From NCBI GenBank assembly GCA_027619595.1, contig JAQCHP010000008.1, positions 1-64,000 on the forward strand: a stretch of 64,000 bases of DNA, written 5' to 3'. Positions within the stretch are counted from its first letter, which is position 1, and each line of letters opens with the position of its first letter. This DNA is from Planctomycetota bacterium (lineage in GTDB: Bacteria; Planctomycetota; Planctomycetia; Pirellulales; Pirellulaceae). The position numbers and the translations under genes were made by a program. Below, in pieces: positions 27,645 to 37,089 of the stretch. The notes under the pieces are model-generated. The model saw only the letters and a list, made by a program, of their open reading frames with translations. It was not told where the DNA came from and did no database searches.

Positions 27645-28754
27645 ATGATGTCAACCAAGCGCCGCGAAGTACTCCAAATGATCGGTGGATCGCTCGTATT
27701 ACCCCTCGTGGGCGGCTCGACCACCCAACTGCAAAACGTTCAAGCAGCATCCCCTACGGCCAAGGGTGGCGGCAAGAAAATCAAAATTGGCCAAATCGGC
27801 GTGGGGCACGCTCATGCCACCAAGATATCCGCCTTCCGCGAATCTGGAGAATTCGAGGTCGTTGGCATCGTCGAAGCAGACCCGGAACTGCGCAAGACGG
27901 CAGAATCCAACGCGGCCTATAAAGACCTGACTTGGATGACCCAAGAGCAACTATTGAACGTACCCGACTTGCAAGCAGTACTGGTCGAAACTCGCGTCCG
28001 CGATTTGCTGAAAACAGCCGAAGTTTGCGTCGACGCAGGAAAGCATATCCATCTCGATAAGCCCGCCGGAGCCAACTTGCCACATTTTCAACGCATCGTC
28101 GCAGCTGCCGCCCAAAAAAATCTACTGATTCAATTGGGATACATGTTCCGCTATAACCCTGCCGTGGTTCTGCTGCGGGAATTCCTCCAAAAGGGGTGGC
28201 TGGGCGAAATATTTGAAGTCCACGCCGTGATGAGCAAAGTGGTGGGCCCCGAGAGTCGAACGCAACTCGCAGAGTTTAAAGGAGGCATGATGTTCGAATT
28301 GGGAGGCCACATCACTGACCTCGTGGTCGGCATTCTGGGAAAACCAACGCGAGTAACGCCGTTTCCGCAACACGCCGCGTCCGTAAAGGATTCACTCGTC
28401 GACAACGCCCTGGCCGTCTTCGAATATCCGCACGCAAGTGCCACGGTGAAATCGAGCGCCATGGAAGTGGAAGGATTTGCCCGCCGCCATCTCGTCGTAT
28501 GTGGCACTGAAGGAACGTTTCACATTCAACCGCTCGACAATCCGAAGGTGCGTCTTGCCCTGTCGAAGCCGCGCGATTCGTACAAGGCCGAGTACCAAGA
28601 CATTAGCTTTCCAGAATACATTCGCTACGTTGGCGACCTAGCCGATATGGCCCAGATCCTACGGGGCGAAAAAACTACGAACTTCAACTACGACCATGAC
28701 CTGGCAGTCCAAACCACGTTATTGCAAGCGTCTGCCATGCCACTAAATGGCTAG
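27645..28754 (+). CDS. Gfo/Idh/MocA family oxidoreductase (exported)
   Basis: 369 residues with a twin-arginine-type N-terminus (KRREVLQMIGGSLVLPLVGG). The Rossmann fold starts at IKIGQIGVGHAHATKI, and an EKP-like DKPAGANL follows in the region that normally carries the catalytic Lys. A GGMMFELGGHITDLVVGILG segment fits the C-terminal half. These enzymes oxidise or reduce sugars or inositols with NAD(P). Tat export of such cofactor-binding oxidoreductases is common in planctomycetes. The substrate is not readable. Confidence 0.88.
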   Translation: MMSTKRREVLQMIGGSLVLPLVGGSTTQLQNVQAASPTAKGGGKKIKIGQIGVGHAHATKISAFRESGEFEVVGIVEADPELRKTAESNAAYKDLTWMTQEQLLNVPDLQAVLVETRVRDLLKTAEVCVDAGKHIHLDKPAGANLPHFQRIVAAAAQKNLLIQLGYMFRYNPAVVLLREFLQKGWLGEIFEVHAVMSKVVGPESRTQLAEFKGGMMFELGGHITDLVVGILGKPTRVTPFPQHAASVKDSLVDNALAVFEYPHASATVKSSAMEVEGFARRHLVVCGTEGTFHIQPLDNPKVRLALSKPRDSYKAEYQDISFPEYIRYVGDLADMAQILRGEKTTNFNYDHDLAVQTTLLQASAMPLNG

Positions 28755-28896
28755 CGCGAAATCCGGCCATCTCCTCCGCGATCGTTTAACTGCGACGCGC
28801 AGGAGTCCGCTGCGAACAATGCCACCCGTCAATCGGGACCGCTCTGAAAACGACCAACAACACGACTTCTTCTAAAGCCATTCGAATAGCAACAAA

Positions 28897-31278
28897 CTAT
28901 TGAACCGTTTGGCAATCGGGCCTCAACTTACGAAACCGGTCGACTGCTTGTGCACTCACCGGAGTCCGCATCAGTCGCAGAACCTGTAGAGCTTCTAAGG
29001 ATGCCATCGATTCTAGACCTTCATCGGTAATTCGGGCACCGGTAAGATCTAATTCTCGCAGTCCCCTTATCCGTACGAGCGATGAAACGCCTCGGTCCGT
29101 AATCAATGGCCCGGAAAACCCCTCGGAATAAACCAACGACAAACGCGTTAATCCGGTGCGCTGCACGAGATATTCAAGACCCTCGTCCGATATCGGCATC
29201 AGACTCAAATCGACCTCCTTTAGTGACCTAAAATCTCCCAACATCGCCATTCCTTCGTTCGTTACTTCGTTTCCGTATAGGCTTAGTACCTCGAGCTGTT
29301 GCAATCGGGTCAGTTCTCGCAATCCAGCATCGGTAATTCGAAATTTCTCGAAGCCCGACTTCTTCAAGATGAGTTGATGCAAACCTGCCAGCTGCCCGAT
29401 AGCAGCACACGTCGCGTCGACGATACCATCGCAAGCCTCAAGATCAAGTAACGCCAATCTATCGAGCCCTATCAGTTGTTGCACACCGACCGACGAAATC
29501 TGTGTCCCAGCAAGACTCAGAACATGCAATGAGTCAATCTGGGATACCGCATCCATCGCTGAATCCGTAACGAAATGACACAATTCCAAATTGAGGCCAA
29601 CTACCTTGTGTTTCAAGTCATCCTGTAACTGCGCAACCCCAGCATCCGAAAACCGCGTCCCTGCGAGACTCAAGAACAGTCGATTCGGTGAGGCCTGTAG
29701 TAATTCCAATAGAGATGCCGTCAACGTTCCGTCAGTCTTGAGATGCGAGTTTGTCAACCCAATCAACAGTACCTTCGAATTGGTTTCGACATCAACTTGC
29801 GAAATAGCACTCCGATAAAAAGTGTCGCGACCGGCACGCGCCGCAGTGCCGCCTGACCGCCAGTTCGCCGGATCGAATACCTCAATCGTGCCATGTCCGC
29901 GCTCCACGGCACCCTGAAGCCTTACTGATGCTGACTCATCATCTACCTTCTCTTGCTTGTCATCATTTCCTGGCGATGCTCCAATCTGATAACACCACAA
30001 ACGGTCCTGCTCACGCAGGTACAGCACTCCGTCGGCGACCACGGGATGCGCCCAGCTATCACCACCAGCGCCAGGTATCTCTAGCGTCCCACGTACTTGA
30101 AATCCCTGGTGATCCGCCTCCACTAACGCCACGACGCCGTTTTGATAACGGAGGTACAGTCGCCCATCGGCATACATGACCGAGGCCGAACCGACCCCGG
30201 GACCGCGACGCTTCCATAAGACACTTCCTGAGCGAAAATCGAGACAGGTTGGCAGGCCATTATTGTTCCCATGTCCGCCAAAAAGGTAGTCACCCACTTT
30301 GACGATACCACCGTGGTGATTTTGAAATTGGCTCGCCGTCAGCGTGTAGACCTCCTCAATCTTCACCGGCGATTCTGACTCTGATGGAGTCCGCTCCGCT
30401 ATAATTTTCAACAAGACACTGCCGGCGGAATACCCATTTGCCGCAAAAACGTACTCGTTGTCGACGACCGGAGTGGGAATATTAGCAATATCATTGGCGA
30501 TAGGGTTGTAAGTCCACAGTATTTGACCATTGCGCACATCGATTCCGATCAGCCCGCGACCAACAAGCTGGACGTACTGCCGAACTCCGGCCGCTTCCGT
30601 CACGACAATTGACGAGAAACCGGCGCCATCTTTTCCAGCAGGACCAACCTCCGCCATCTTTGACTGCCAATGGACAGCACCCGTCAACTTATCAAGTGCT
30701 ACGACGACGGCATCGCTCCCTCCTGGCGTACACACCAACAATGGCCCGTCGACCAAAGGGGACTCGCCGAATCCGCGTCCCGACATCGGCTTTCCACCAA
30801 GATCTTCTACTAGGTGTTTCTGCCATTCAACTTCGCCACTCTCACAACGCAGACAGACAAGCCGTCCGTCAGGGTCGAGCGCATACAAATTGGCTCCGTC
30901 GATTGTTGGTGTGGAACAAGGATTACGCGAGGTCGATCCAATTTTACGCTGCCAGAGAACTGCGTGAGTCAACACATCAACAGCAGTCGCGACCACGTCC
31001 GTTTCGTTGAGCTTACCCAGCGAAAACAGTCGGCCATCTTGCACGACAACGCTGGAATAGCCACTTCCCAACCCCTCAAATTGCCACGCCAGAGTCGGTC
31101 CCCCTTCGGGCCAGGATGGCATGAGCCCCTTCTCCAAGGAAAACGCGTTGCGATGTGGTCCACGCCATTGCGGCCAATCGTCCGCATGGCCGAAACCAGC
31201 GATCCCGAAAATGCCGGCGGAGAGAAACGCCACAAACCAATTTCGGTCACAGATGTTTCCCATTGCTCTACTTCGCAT
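28897..31278 (-). CDS. Secreted PQQ-type propeller fused to leucine-rich repeats
   Basis: 793 residues (ATG at 31278, which overlaps the MFS stop by 11 bp; an ATG at 31263 would avoid the overlap). A signal peptide (FVAFLSAGIFGIAGFGHA) precedes DDWPQWRGPHRN, the propeller opening, then blade motifs such as LYALDPDGRLVCLRCESGEVEW and LRYQNGVVALVEAD. From about residue 520, planctomycete-type leucine-rich repeats appear: SVGVQQLIGLDRLALLDLEAC, then LRELTRLQQLEVLSLYGNEV, SDEGLEYLV and TDEGLESMASLEALQVLRL. Such repeats usually bind proteins. The fusion suggests surface recognition joined to a propeller. It is likely co-transcribed with the MFS gene upstream. Confidence 0.88.
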   Translation of the reverse strand: MRSRAMGNICDRNWFVAFLSAGIFGIAGFGHADDWPQWRGPHRNAFSLEKGLMPSWPEGGPTLAWQFEGLGSGYSSVVVQDGRLFSLGKLNETDVVATAVDVLTHAVLWQRKIGSTSRNPCSTPTIDGANLYALDPDGRLVCLRCESGEVEWQKHLVEDLGGKPMSGRGFGESPLVDGPLLVCTPGGSDAVVVALDKLTGAVHWQSKMAEVGPAGKDGAGFSSIVVTEAAGVRQYVQLVGRGLIGIDVRNGQILWTYNPIANDIANIPTPVVDNEYVFAANGYSAGSVLLKIIAERTPSESESPVKIEEVYTLTASQFQNHHGGIVKVGDYLFGGHGNNNGLPTCLDFRSGSVLWKRRGPGVGSASVMYADGRLYLRYQNGVVALVEADHQGFQVRGTLEIPGAGGDSWAHPVVADGVLYLREQDRLWCYQIGASPGNDDKQEKVDDESASVRLQGAVERGHGTIEVFDPANWRSGGTAARAGRDTFYRSAISQVDVETNSKVLLIGLTNSHLKTDGTLTASLLELLQASPNRLFLSLAGTRFSDAGVAQLQDDLKHKVVGLNLELCHFVTDSAMDAVSQIDSLHVLSLAGTQISSVGVQQLIGLDRLALLDLEACDGIVDATCAAIGQLAGLHQLILKKSGFEKFRITDAGLRELTRLQQLEVLSLYGNEVTNEGMAMLGDFRSLKEVDLSLMPISDEGLEYLVQRTGLTRLSLVYSEGFSGPLITDRGVSSLVRIRGLRELDLTGARITDEGLESMASLEALQVLRLMRTPVSAQAVDRFRKLRPDCQTVQ

Positions 31279-32515
31279 TGTCTAGCATGGAGTTTGATTT
31301 CGAGCGTCGCATCGACAATGCCTCGTATCCGACGCCTTCCAACAACGGACTAACGCGTTTTCGCCACACGACCACTTGCAGTAAAATGATTGCCACAAGG
31401 ACAACCGCCGCAAGGATATAGGGTGCGCGGAAATCAACATACGACCCCAATATCCCGCCCATGACCGTGCCAGTAGCCATCCCTGTTGCCAAAGTCGCTT
31501 CATGCACGCCGGCCGCCATGGCTCGTCCCTCATCCTTCGTGCCCGCCGTGCTGTAGAACAATCCGGAAAAATAGTTGTATCCGATCAACTGGCCTAACAG
31601 AATGAGTCCGGCGAGCAGCATGCCGTACGAATTCGCAAAAGCAATAACGGAAAGTCCGACCACGGCAAGACACTGCGACACAACTGACGTACGGAATCGA
31701 TAGTGCCATCCATCCCAGCGATGCAAGAAGAAATAGGTGGCAATAATCGCCGATCGCCAACACGCCAGCAATATCCCATGCTGTTCTGGCGCGATACCAA
31801 TTCGCACTGCCAAGTCGGGAAGCAGGTGAAGTACCATACTTCCACCAAACATCCCCCCAAGATTCGCGATCCAGCCGAGCTGCTTAAACGCAACGGCTAA
31901 GTCAATCGACTCACTCCGCGACCACGATTTGGCAGATGACGTAACTCCTAACGGTACCACTTGTCGAACGGCCATCTGGGCCACGACGATATTCACAAAT
32001 CCGATTGCCCCTGCGACACCGTAAACCCAATTGAAGCCTATCCGAAACAGCGAACCAGCCGTCAGCTGCCCACACATCATCCCGACATTCCAGGCCACAC
32101 AATAGAGAATCAACGTGCGACTGACACCACGTCGATTCGTATGTGCGTCTTCGCCTTGATTCAACCAGCCAATGAGGGGTGGATAGAGACAACCTAAACC
32201 AACGCCAAGCAGCCAGTAACAAGGAAAAAACCAACAACTTTGCACCGGCAACCACGCACATCCGATGATGCTTGCCTCGATAGCGATGGCACCTCCCAGA
32301 AACAGATACCGACTGTCAATCCGCCGCGACATCAGGCCGCTACCAATACTCGCGACGCCCGAGCTGAAAGAAAATGCCGCACCGACAATCCCTAGCCACC
32401 AAGTTTCGCTGTGGGCCTCAGCAAGGCCGCGCGACACAGCGAAAATAACAACAAATGCGGCAAAGTCTGTTAATCCGCACACAAGATAGAGCAGCGGATT
32501 TAAGGCAATTTTCAT
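31268..32515 (-). CDS. MFS transporter
   Basis: 415 residues with about twelve hydrophobic segments, a GxGLGCLYPPLIGW stretch, and a central loop near residue 195. Gene order and topology fit a Major Facilitator Superfamily permease. The substrate class is not clear from the sequence; the neighbouring divergent AGE-type epimerase suggests an amino sugar or other sugar, an inference. It starts at the ATG at 32515, 165 bp from the start of the epimerase gene on the other strand, so the two may share a regulatory region. Its stop overlaps the PQQ-LRR start. Confidence 0.85.
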   Translation of the reverse strand: MKIALNPLLYLVCGLTDFAAFVVIFAVSRGLAEAHSETWWLGIVGAAFSFSSGVASIGSGLMSRRIDSRYLFLGGAIAIEASIIGCAWLPVQSCWFFPCYWLLGVGLGCLYPPLIGWLNQGEDAHTNRRGVSRTLILYCVAWNVGMMCGQLTAGSLFRIGFNWVYGVAGAIGFVNIVVAQMAVRQVVPLGVTSSAKSWSRSESIDLAVAFKQLGWIANLGGMFGGSMVLHLLPDLAVRIGIAPEQHGILLACWRSAIIATYFFLHRWDGWHYRFRTSVVSQCLAVVGLSVIAFANSYGMLLAGLILLGQLIGYNYFSGLFYSTAGTKDEGRAMAAGVHEATLATGMATGTVMGGILGSYVDFRAPYILAAVVLVAIILLQVVVWRKRVSPLLEGVGYEALSMRRSKSNSMLDNAK

Positions 32516-32679
32516 CGATTAACGAACCTCATACGGCGAATCGCGACCCACGATCCTGCCCCTACATTACGCTGATCGCACACGTCCCTTAGCCAGCTTT
32601 CGCACTGTGCACGGAGGTGGTAGCTTATGCGGGAAATACCCGCTTGAACACTAGTGCACCATAAGAATAGGAAACGGGC

Positions 32680-33909
32680 ATGGCACGTCTCAATATTTCC
32701 CAAGCGGCGGATCGCTCCTCGCTGGCAGACTTTTACCGAAAGACTCTCACGGATGACGTGATGCCATTTTGGTTGAAGCACGGCATCGACCGACAAAACG
32801 GTGGGATCATCACGTCGCTGAATCGCGATGGCTCGATTCTCGACACCGACAAATCGATGTGGTTTCAAGGGCGTGCGGCTTGGATGTTTGCAACCCTCTA
32901 CAACACGCTGGAACCGCGTGAAGAATGGCTCGAAGCCGCTCAATCTTGTGTCGACTTCACGCGGCGACATGGATATTCCACCGACGGGAAAATGTACTTC
33001 ACCGTTTCCCGGGAAGGAGCGCCCTTGCGGATGCGACGCTACGTCTTCAGCGAAACCTTTTCATCTATCGCCAACGCGGCCTACGCCAAAGCAACAGGAG
33101 ATGCCAACGCAGCCGCCGATGCCGTGAAGAATTTCGCCACCTTTCTCCACTATTCGTTTGAACCGGGAATCATGTCGCCAAAATTTGAACCGACCCGCCC
33201 GATGCGAGGTATCGGCCCCCTCATGATCGGAATCGCCACCGCCCAGGAACTGCGAGAAAATTTGGGCGATGTCGTGATCGCCGATCGAAAATGCACCGAG
33301 TGGATCGACCATTTCATCACCGAAATCGAACGCTACTTCTTCAAGCCAGACCTCAGGGCGCTCATGGAATCGGTCGGACTCCAGGGCGAAATCATCGACC
33401 ACCACGACGGTCGAACGCTCAACCCTGGTCATGCCATCGAATGTGCATGGTTCGTGATGCATGAAGGTGCCCTTCGTCAGGACCCGCAATTAATCCAAAT
33501 GGGCACCACAATTCTGGATTGGATGTGGGATCGCGGATGGGACCAAGAATATGGGGGGTTGCTCTACTTTCGAGATCTCAGAAATCTACCTGTCCAAGAA
33601 TACTGGCATGACATGAAATTCTGGTGGCCGCACAATGAAGCCATCATTGCGACACTGCTGGCATATGAACTCACCGGGAACGCGAAATACGCAAACTGGC
33701 ACCAGCAAGTGCACGACTGGAGCTTCCAACACTTCGCCGATCCAGAATTTGGCGAATGGTACGGCTACCTGCATCGCGACGGCCGAATTTCGTCACCCGT
33801 CAAGGGGACCATGTACAAAGGTCCCTTTCACTTACCTCGCATGCTGTGGTACGCCAACCGCAGACTAAGTTCCGCCTCATTTGGTACGGCTGGATGCGGT
33901 ACTTCATGA
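32680..33909 (+). CDS. AGE-family N-acylglucosamine 2-epimerase-like protein
   Basis: 409 residues, an alpha-toroid (alpha6/alpha6 barrel) protein. Motifs seen are SMWFQGRAAWMFATLYN near residue 64, the catalytic-type His251 in NPGHAIECAWF, WWPHNEAIIATLLA, and His384 in GPFHLPRMLW; these are the two His positions needed in the AGE family. The family interconverts N-acetylglucosamine and N-acetylmannosamine, or epimerises other sugars (mannose or cellobiose 2-epimerases). It starts at the ATG at 32680. Divergent MFS and convergent Gfo/Idh genes support carbohydrate metabolism. It overlaps the convergent oxidoreductase stop by 6 bp. Confidence 0.88.
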   Translation: MARLNISQAADRSSLADFYRKTLTDDVMPFWLKHGIDRQNGGIITSLNRDGSILDTDKSMWFQGRAAWMFATLYNTLEPREEWLEAAQSCVDFTRRHGYSTDGKMYFTVSREGAPLRMRRYVFSETFSSIANAAYAKATGDANAAADAVKNFATFLHYSFEPGIMSPKFEPTRPMRGIGPLMIGIATAQELRENLGDVVIADRKCTEWIDHFITEIERYFFKPDLRALMESVGLQGEIIDHHDGRTLNPGHAIECAWFVMHEGALRQDPQLIQMGTTILDWMWDRGWDQEYGGLLYFRDLRNLPVQEYWHDMKFWWPHNEAIIATLLAYELTGNAKYANWHQQVHDWSFQHFADPEFGEWYGYLHRDGRISSPVKGTMYKGPFHLPRMLWYANRRLSSASFGTAGCGTS

Positions 33910-35202
33910 GATGGACGGCAATTCGAAACCCTTGCGGTATTCACGAGTTAGCAATTGATTTGCTTCCGCGTCGTGGGGAAAAGTTTCGGTCTGCGGATCA
34001 AATTCCAACCGTCGGCCGGTCCGATAGGCGATATTTCCTAGGTGGCAGAGCAACGATGATTGATGACCTTCTTCAATATCCGCCAACAAGTCTTCGTGAC
34101 GACGACTCTTAATGGCATCGATAAAATTCTGGAAATAGACGGGGGTATCGGTCCAAGGTTGCTTGAACGATGGCCCCGTCTCGTCCTTGAAGAAGACTCG
34201 ATATCCATCGCGATCAATCATCATATACCCGGTTTCGCCAAAGAAAATATTGTCATTGTCCTTGCGATGGCCCTGCATACGGTACGGAGAAAAATCACGT
34301 TGCTCGTACACATACAACAGGTCCTCATACTCCCACGTGACCACCATCGTGTCGGGAGTCTCTTGGGCATCGCCGCGCGAAGCCAACTTAGCACCACTGC
34401 AAGAGACCGCTTTGGGAATTCCCAATCCAGCTCCCCAACGACCCAGATCAATCTGATGAACCCCGTCGTTGCCTAAATCGCCCGTTCCATAGTCCCACAT
34501 CCAGTGCCACGCACTATGGAAGTGATTTGGATTAAAAGGGCGCTTTTTGGCAGGCCCCAGCCAAAGATCGTAGTCAACGCCTGGCGGAACGGGTCCGTCC
34601 GGCCTGACCTCCACACGGCCCCGCTTTTGGTTGTTGATCGACTTCACCATCAACAGCTTGCCAATCACCCCCTCGCGTAATAGCTTCCAAGCCTCTTGGT
34701 AGTGGGGCGTTCCCCGTAGAATCGTCCCGTGCTGAACAATCCGGCCGTACTTGCGGGCAGCCTTGACTGCCAGCCGTCCCTCGGAGATGTTGTGGGAGCA
34801 TGGCTTTTCGACGTAGACATCTTTTCCTGCTAGACAAGCCTGGATCGTAATGGGAGCATGCCAATGATCGGGGGTGGCGATAGCAATCGCATCAATATCG
34901 GATCGGTCCAGAAGCCTGCGGTAGTCAACTACCGCTTCCGGCCGACGACCGGACAATTCGGCGATCCGATCACATAACGGACCCGAACGGTTCGCATCGA
35001 CGTCACAAACTGCGACGAGCTGACTTTCCGGCAGTTTACTGAACCACTGAGCAAGGTTCGCACCGCGTCCGCTCCCCAACACGGCAACATTCACCTTCTC
35101 ATTGGGAGATTCCGCCGCGCGACCAACGGTCGCTCCCGCTACGGTAGTCGTCGCGATGGCCGCTAAACTACGGCTTAAAAAGTCCCTGCGCTGCATCGAC
35201 AT
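33904..35202 (-). CDS. Gfo/Idh/MocA family oxidoreductase with twin-arginine signal
   Basis: 432 residues from the ATG at 35202, preceded by AGGGGA. The frame is open to 35544, but the N-terminal stretch there lacks domain features. The start MSMQRRDFLSRSLAA is a Tat signal. Rossmann motif VNVAVLGSGRGANLAQWF, the catalytic region VEKPCSHNISEGRLAVKAARK, then a C-terminal domain with DYGTGDLGNDGVHQIDLGRW and SYDPD-like turns. The sequence WHAPITIQACLAGKDVYVEKP is typical of Gfo/Idh/MocA enzymes that oxidise sugars. It ends 6 bp inside the convergent AGE gene. Confidence 0.9.
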   Translation of the reverse strand: MSMQRRDFLSRSLAAIATTTVAGATVGRAAESPNEKVNVAVLGSGRGANLAQWFSKLPESQLVAVCDVDANRSGPLCDRIAELSGRRPEAVVDYRRLLDRSDIDAIAIATPDHWHAPITIQACLAGKDVYVEKPCSHNISEGRLAVKAARKYGRIVQHGTILRGTPHYQEAWKLLREGVIGKLLMVKSINNQKRGRVEVRPDGPVPPGVDYDLWLGPAKKRPFNPNHFHSAWHWMWDYGTGDLGNDGVHQIDLGRWGAGLGIPKAVSCSGAKLASRGDAQETPDTMVVTWEYEDLLYVYEQRDFSPYRMQGHRKDNDNIFFGETGYMMIDRDGYRVFFKDETGPSFKQPWTDTPVYFQNFIDAIKSRRHEDLLADIEEGHQSSLLCHLGNIAYRTGRRLEFDPQTETFPHDAEANQLLTREYRKGFELPSIS

Positions 35203-35640
35203 GGCAAATCCCCTGGTTGCTACCGATCCGCCGCTTGGCAACTTCACCGCGCGACTTTCACTGACTCGCTTCACAGCCTCTAGAGCACGAGGCACGCCGA
35301 TCCTAAACCATTTTTCGGTCTCCAGCAAGCAATGGGAAACCGCCGTTACTCTCCGGAGAACGAGCTGACGACTGCGCCCAACGCACCAACCTGGGCACAC
35401 TCCGCGCCCCAACCCGCACACAAAATATGCGGCGCATGTTGTCTCATTCCCGCCGACTTGTGGCCCCATTGGCGATGACATTCGCTTCTGCTTGGCTGTC
35501 TTGCGATCCATTTGTTTTCCCATGTTTTCGCTACCATCCCGCAAAGTATCGGTACGATAGTTGCTCGTAATTCAAATGGGGACGCGTGCTGATGTCGTAG
35601 CACGCCCAAAAAAACAAGACGCATTTACAAGGAACATACG
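35203..35640. other. Divergent intergenic region of about 440 bp
   Basis: Separates the Gfo/Idh gene from the Hsp20 gene, both starting outwards. I see no gene, RNA or strong repeat. Promoters for both are expected here; no clear sigma32-type or CIRCE-like motif was recognised. Confidence 0.4.
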
Positions 35641-36099
35641 ATGGCGAATTCACTGGTACCTCGTCGGCGAAGTCCACTGGCATTAGCTTGGCGTGAGCCG
35701 TTTCCGCGATTGGGAGACCTGGAAGATGTTCTTTCCAGATTTTGGGGGAATGGGGAAGGTTGGGTCAATGATGCAACGACACCGTCCATCGACCTATCAG
35801 AAACGGAAAAGGCAGTGGAAGTAAGAATGGATCTGCCGGGCGTCAAGGCGGAGGAGATCGACGTTCAGGTCCATGCAAATCTTTTGACGATCAGTGGCGA
35901 GCGCAAAGAGGAGAAAGAAGAGAAGGGCCGCACGTTCCACCGAGTAGAACGGCGTGAGGGATCGTTTTCGCGGACTGTTTCGCTGCCGTGCGAAGTTGAC
36001 GAGAGCAAAGTCGCGGCGGAGTACAAGGACGGCGTCTTACATGTTACAATGCCGAAGTCCGCTGGAACCGAGGTTCGTAAGATCAAGGTGAAGGCGTAG
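35641..36099 (+). CDS. Hsp20/alpha-crystallin small heat shock protein
   Basis: 152 residues starting at the ATG at 35641 after AAGGAACATACG. The alpha-crystallin domain runs from about residue 47 (PSIDLSETEKAVEVRMDLPG) to 140, with the diagnostic GVLHVTMPK near the end. The N-terminal arm includes ARG/PRO-rich RRRSPLALAWREPFPRLGD. A short C-terminal KIKVKA tail completes the fold. It is an ATP-independent holdase that prevents aggregation. Neighbours are unrelated, and no heat-shock operator was identified. Confidence 0.93.
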   Translation: MANSLVPRRRSPLALAWREPFPRLGDLEDVLSRFWGNGEGWVNDATTPSIDLSETEKAVEVRMDLPGVKAEEIDVQVHANLLTISGERKEEKEEKGRTFHRVERREGSFSRTVSLPCEVDESKVAAEYKDGVLHVTMPKSAGTEVRKIKVKA

Positions 36100-36186
36100 T
36101 GCGGTGTCAAGCATCTCTTTGAGGGTTGGCTTTCACGCAAATGACGCTGCTTCATGTTCGGCAACCATTTTTGGGGAGACCATGAA

Positions 36187-36486
36187 ATGAACGAGTTCCC
36201 ACCCATTCAGCATGCCATCAAGCCGGTGCTTGAAAAATCGCTGGCTGATCCGACAGGCGACGAATCGTGTTGCGAGGCGCTCGACCGAGATGCAATCGGT
36301 GAGCTGAGTTCGGACCTGCTCGATCGCATGACGTGCGAAGAGCTTGCTCGCATTATTCGGGCGTCAGGGGTAGCGGAATTGGAACGCTGGGACTGCGAAG
36401 GACATCTCGGCCTGTACGACCGGACAACCCTCGTCCGGCTCGCCCACATCGCTCGTCGCTGCTGCCAACATCACGATGCCCCGTAG
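36187..36486 (+). CDS. Small acidic protein of unknown function
   Basis: 99 residues from the ATG at 36187, with GGGGAGACC upstream. It begins MNEFPPIQHAIKPVLEKSLAD and has a Cys pair near residue 30 (ESCCEALD) and another near the C-terminus (RRCCQHHDAP). A central helical stretch (LLDRMTCEELARIIRASG) resembles a transcription-regulator helix, but no domain can be assigned. Follows Hsp20 by 87 bp; possibly in the same transcript. Confidence 0.55.
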   Translation: MNEFPPIQHAIKPVLEKSLADPTGDESCCEALDRDAIGELSSDLLDRMTCEELARIIRASGVAELERWDCEGHLGLYDRTTLVRLAHIARRCCQHHDAP

Positions 36487-36542
36487 CAGACGGAGCCCTG
36501 TAGGAAGACAGACCGAGGGCTCTGAAGTGCCGGTGGCTGTGT

Positions 36543-36998
36543 CTAGAGGGCCTGAGCGCTCGTACGCGCGGCAATCGTACGCGGCGTTTCCCGCCGAAGC
36601 AATTGTCCGACCTGCATGAAGTTCTCTGTGAGCCATACGAGTATGTCGTCGAGGCTCACCAGACCGACGAGCCTCCCGCCATCGTCGACCACCGGCAGTC
36701 GACGGAAGGGACCGCTACGCATCAGCGACAGGCACGCTTCAATCGTTGCCGCCTCGGTAACGCGTCGCGGTTCTGGTGTCATGACCTGTCCCACCGACGT
36801 CGTGCCAGGGTCGCACCCCACAGCGAGCACCCGTTCGACCAAGTCGCGGTCTGTTACGATCCCGACTGGGTGCATATTGTTATCGACGACCACCAAGGAG
36901 CCGACAGCCCTCTGCCGCATCCGCTCAGCCGCCTCCCAAACACTCTCCTGTGAACTGGCAAGGTCTACGTTACGAACACACAATCGTGCAATGGTCAT
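36543..36998 (-). CDS. Protein with two CBS domains
   Basis: 151 residues from the ATG at 36998, with a GGAG site 11 bases upstream; the frame extends to 37160, but that part lacks domain features. Two CBS domains: one about residues 5-65 (SVWEAAERMRQRAVGSLVVV, then HPVGIVTDRDLVERV) and one about 70-130 (ATIEACLSLMRSGPFRRLPV, then RLVGLVSLDDIL). CBS pairs bind adenosyl nucleotides (AMP/ATP/SAM) and tune a partner. No enzymatic domain is attached. It follows the Cys-rich duplicated gene on the same strand. Confidence 0.88.
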   Translation of the reverse strand: MTIARLCVRNVDLASSQESVWEAAERMRQRAVGSLVVVDNNMHPVGIVTDRDLVERVLAVGCDPGTTSVGQVMTPEPRRVTEAATIEACLSLMRSGPFRRLPVVDDGGRLVGLVSLDDILVWLTENFMQVGQLLRRETPRTIAARTSAQAL

Positions 36999-37089
36999 GG
37001 GAAGCTCCATTTGCGAGAAAAGCGAACCTTCGGTCATTTGCCTAGAACCAGGAGCAAATTCAGTGCCATTTGCCAGCATCCCGTGAGGT

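Noticed and set aside
35203-35544. N-terminal extension of the second Gfo/Idh gene
   Set aside because: The Tat signal starts at 35202 with a good ribosome site; the extension has no protein-like pattern.
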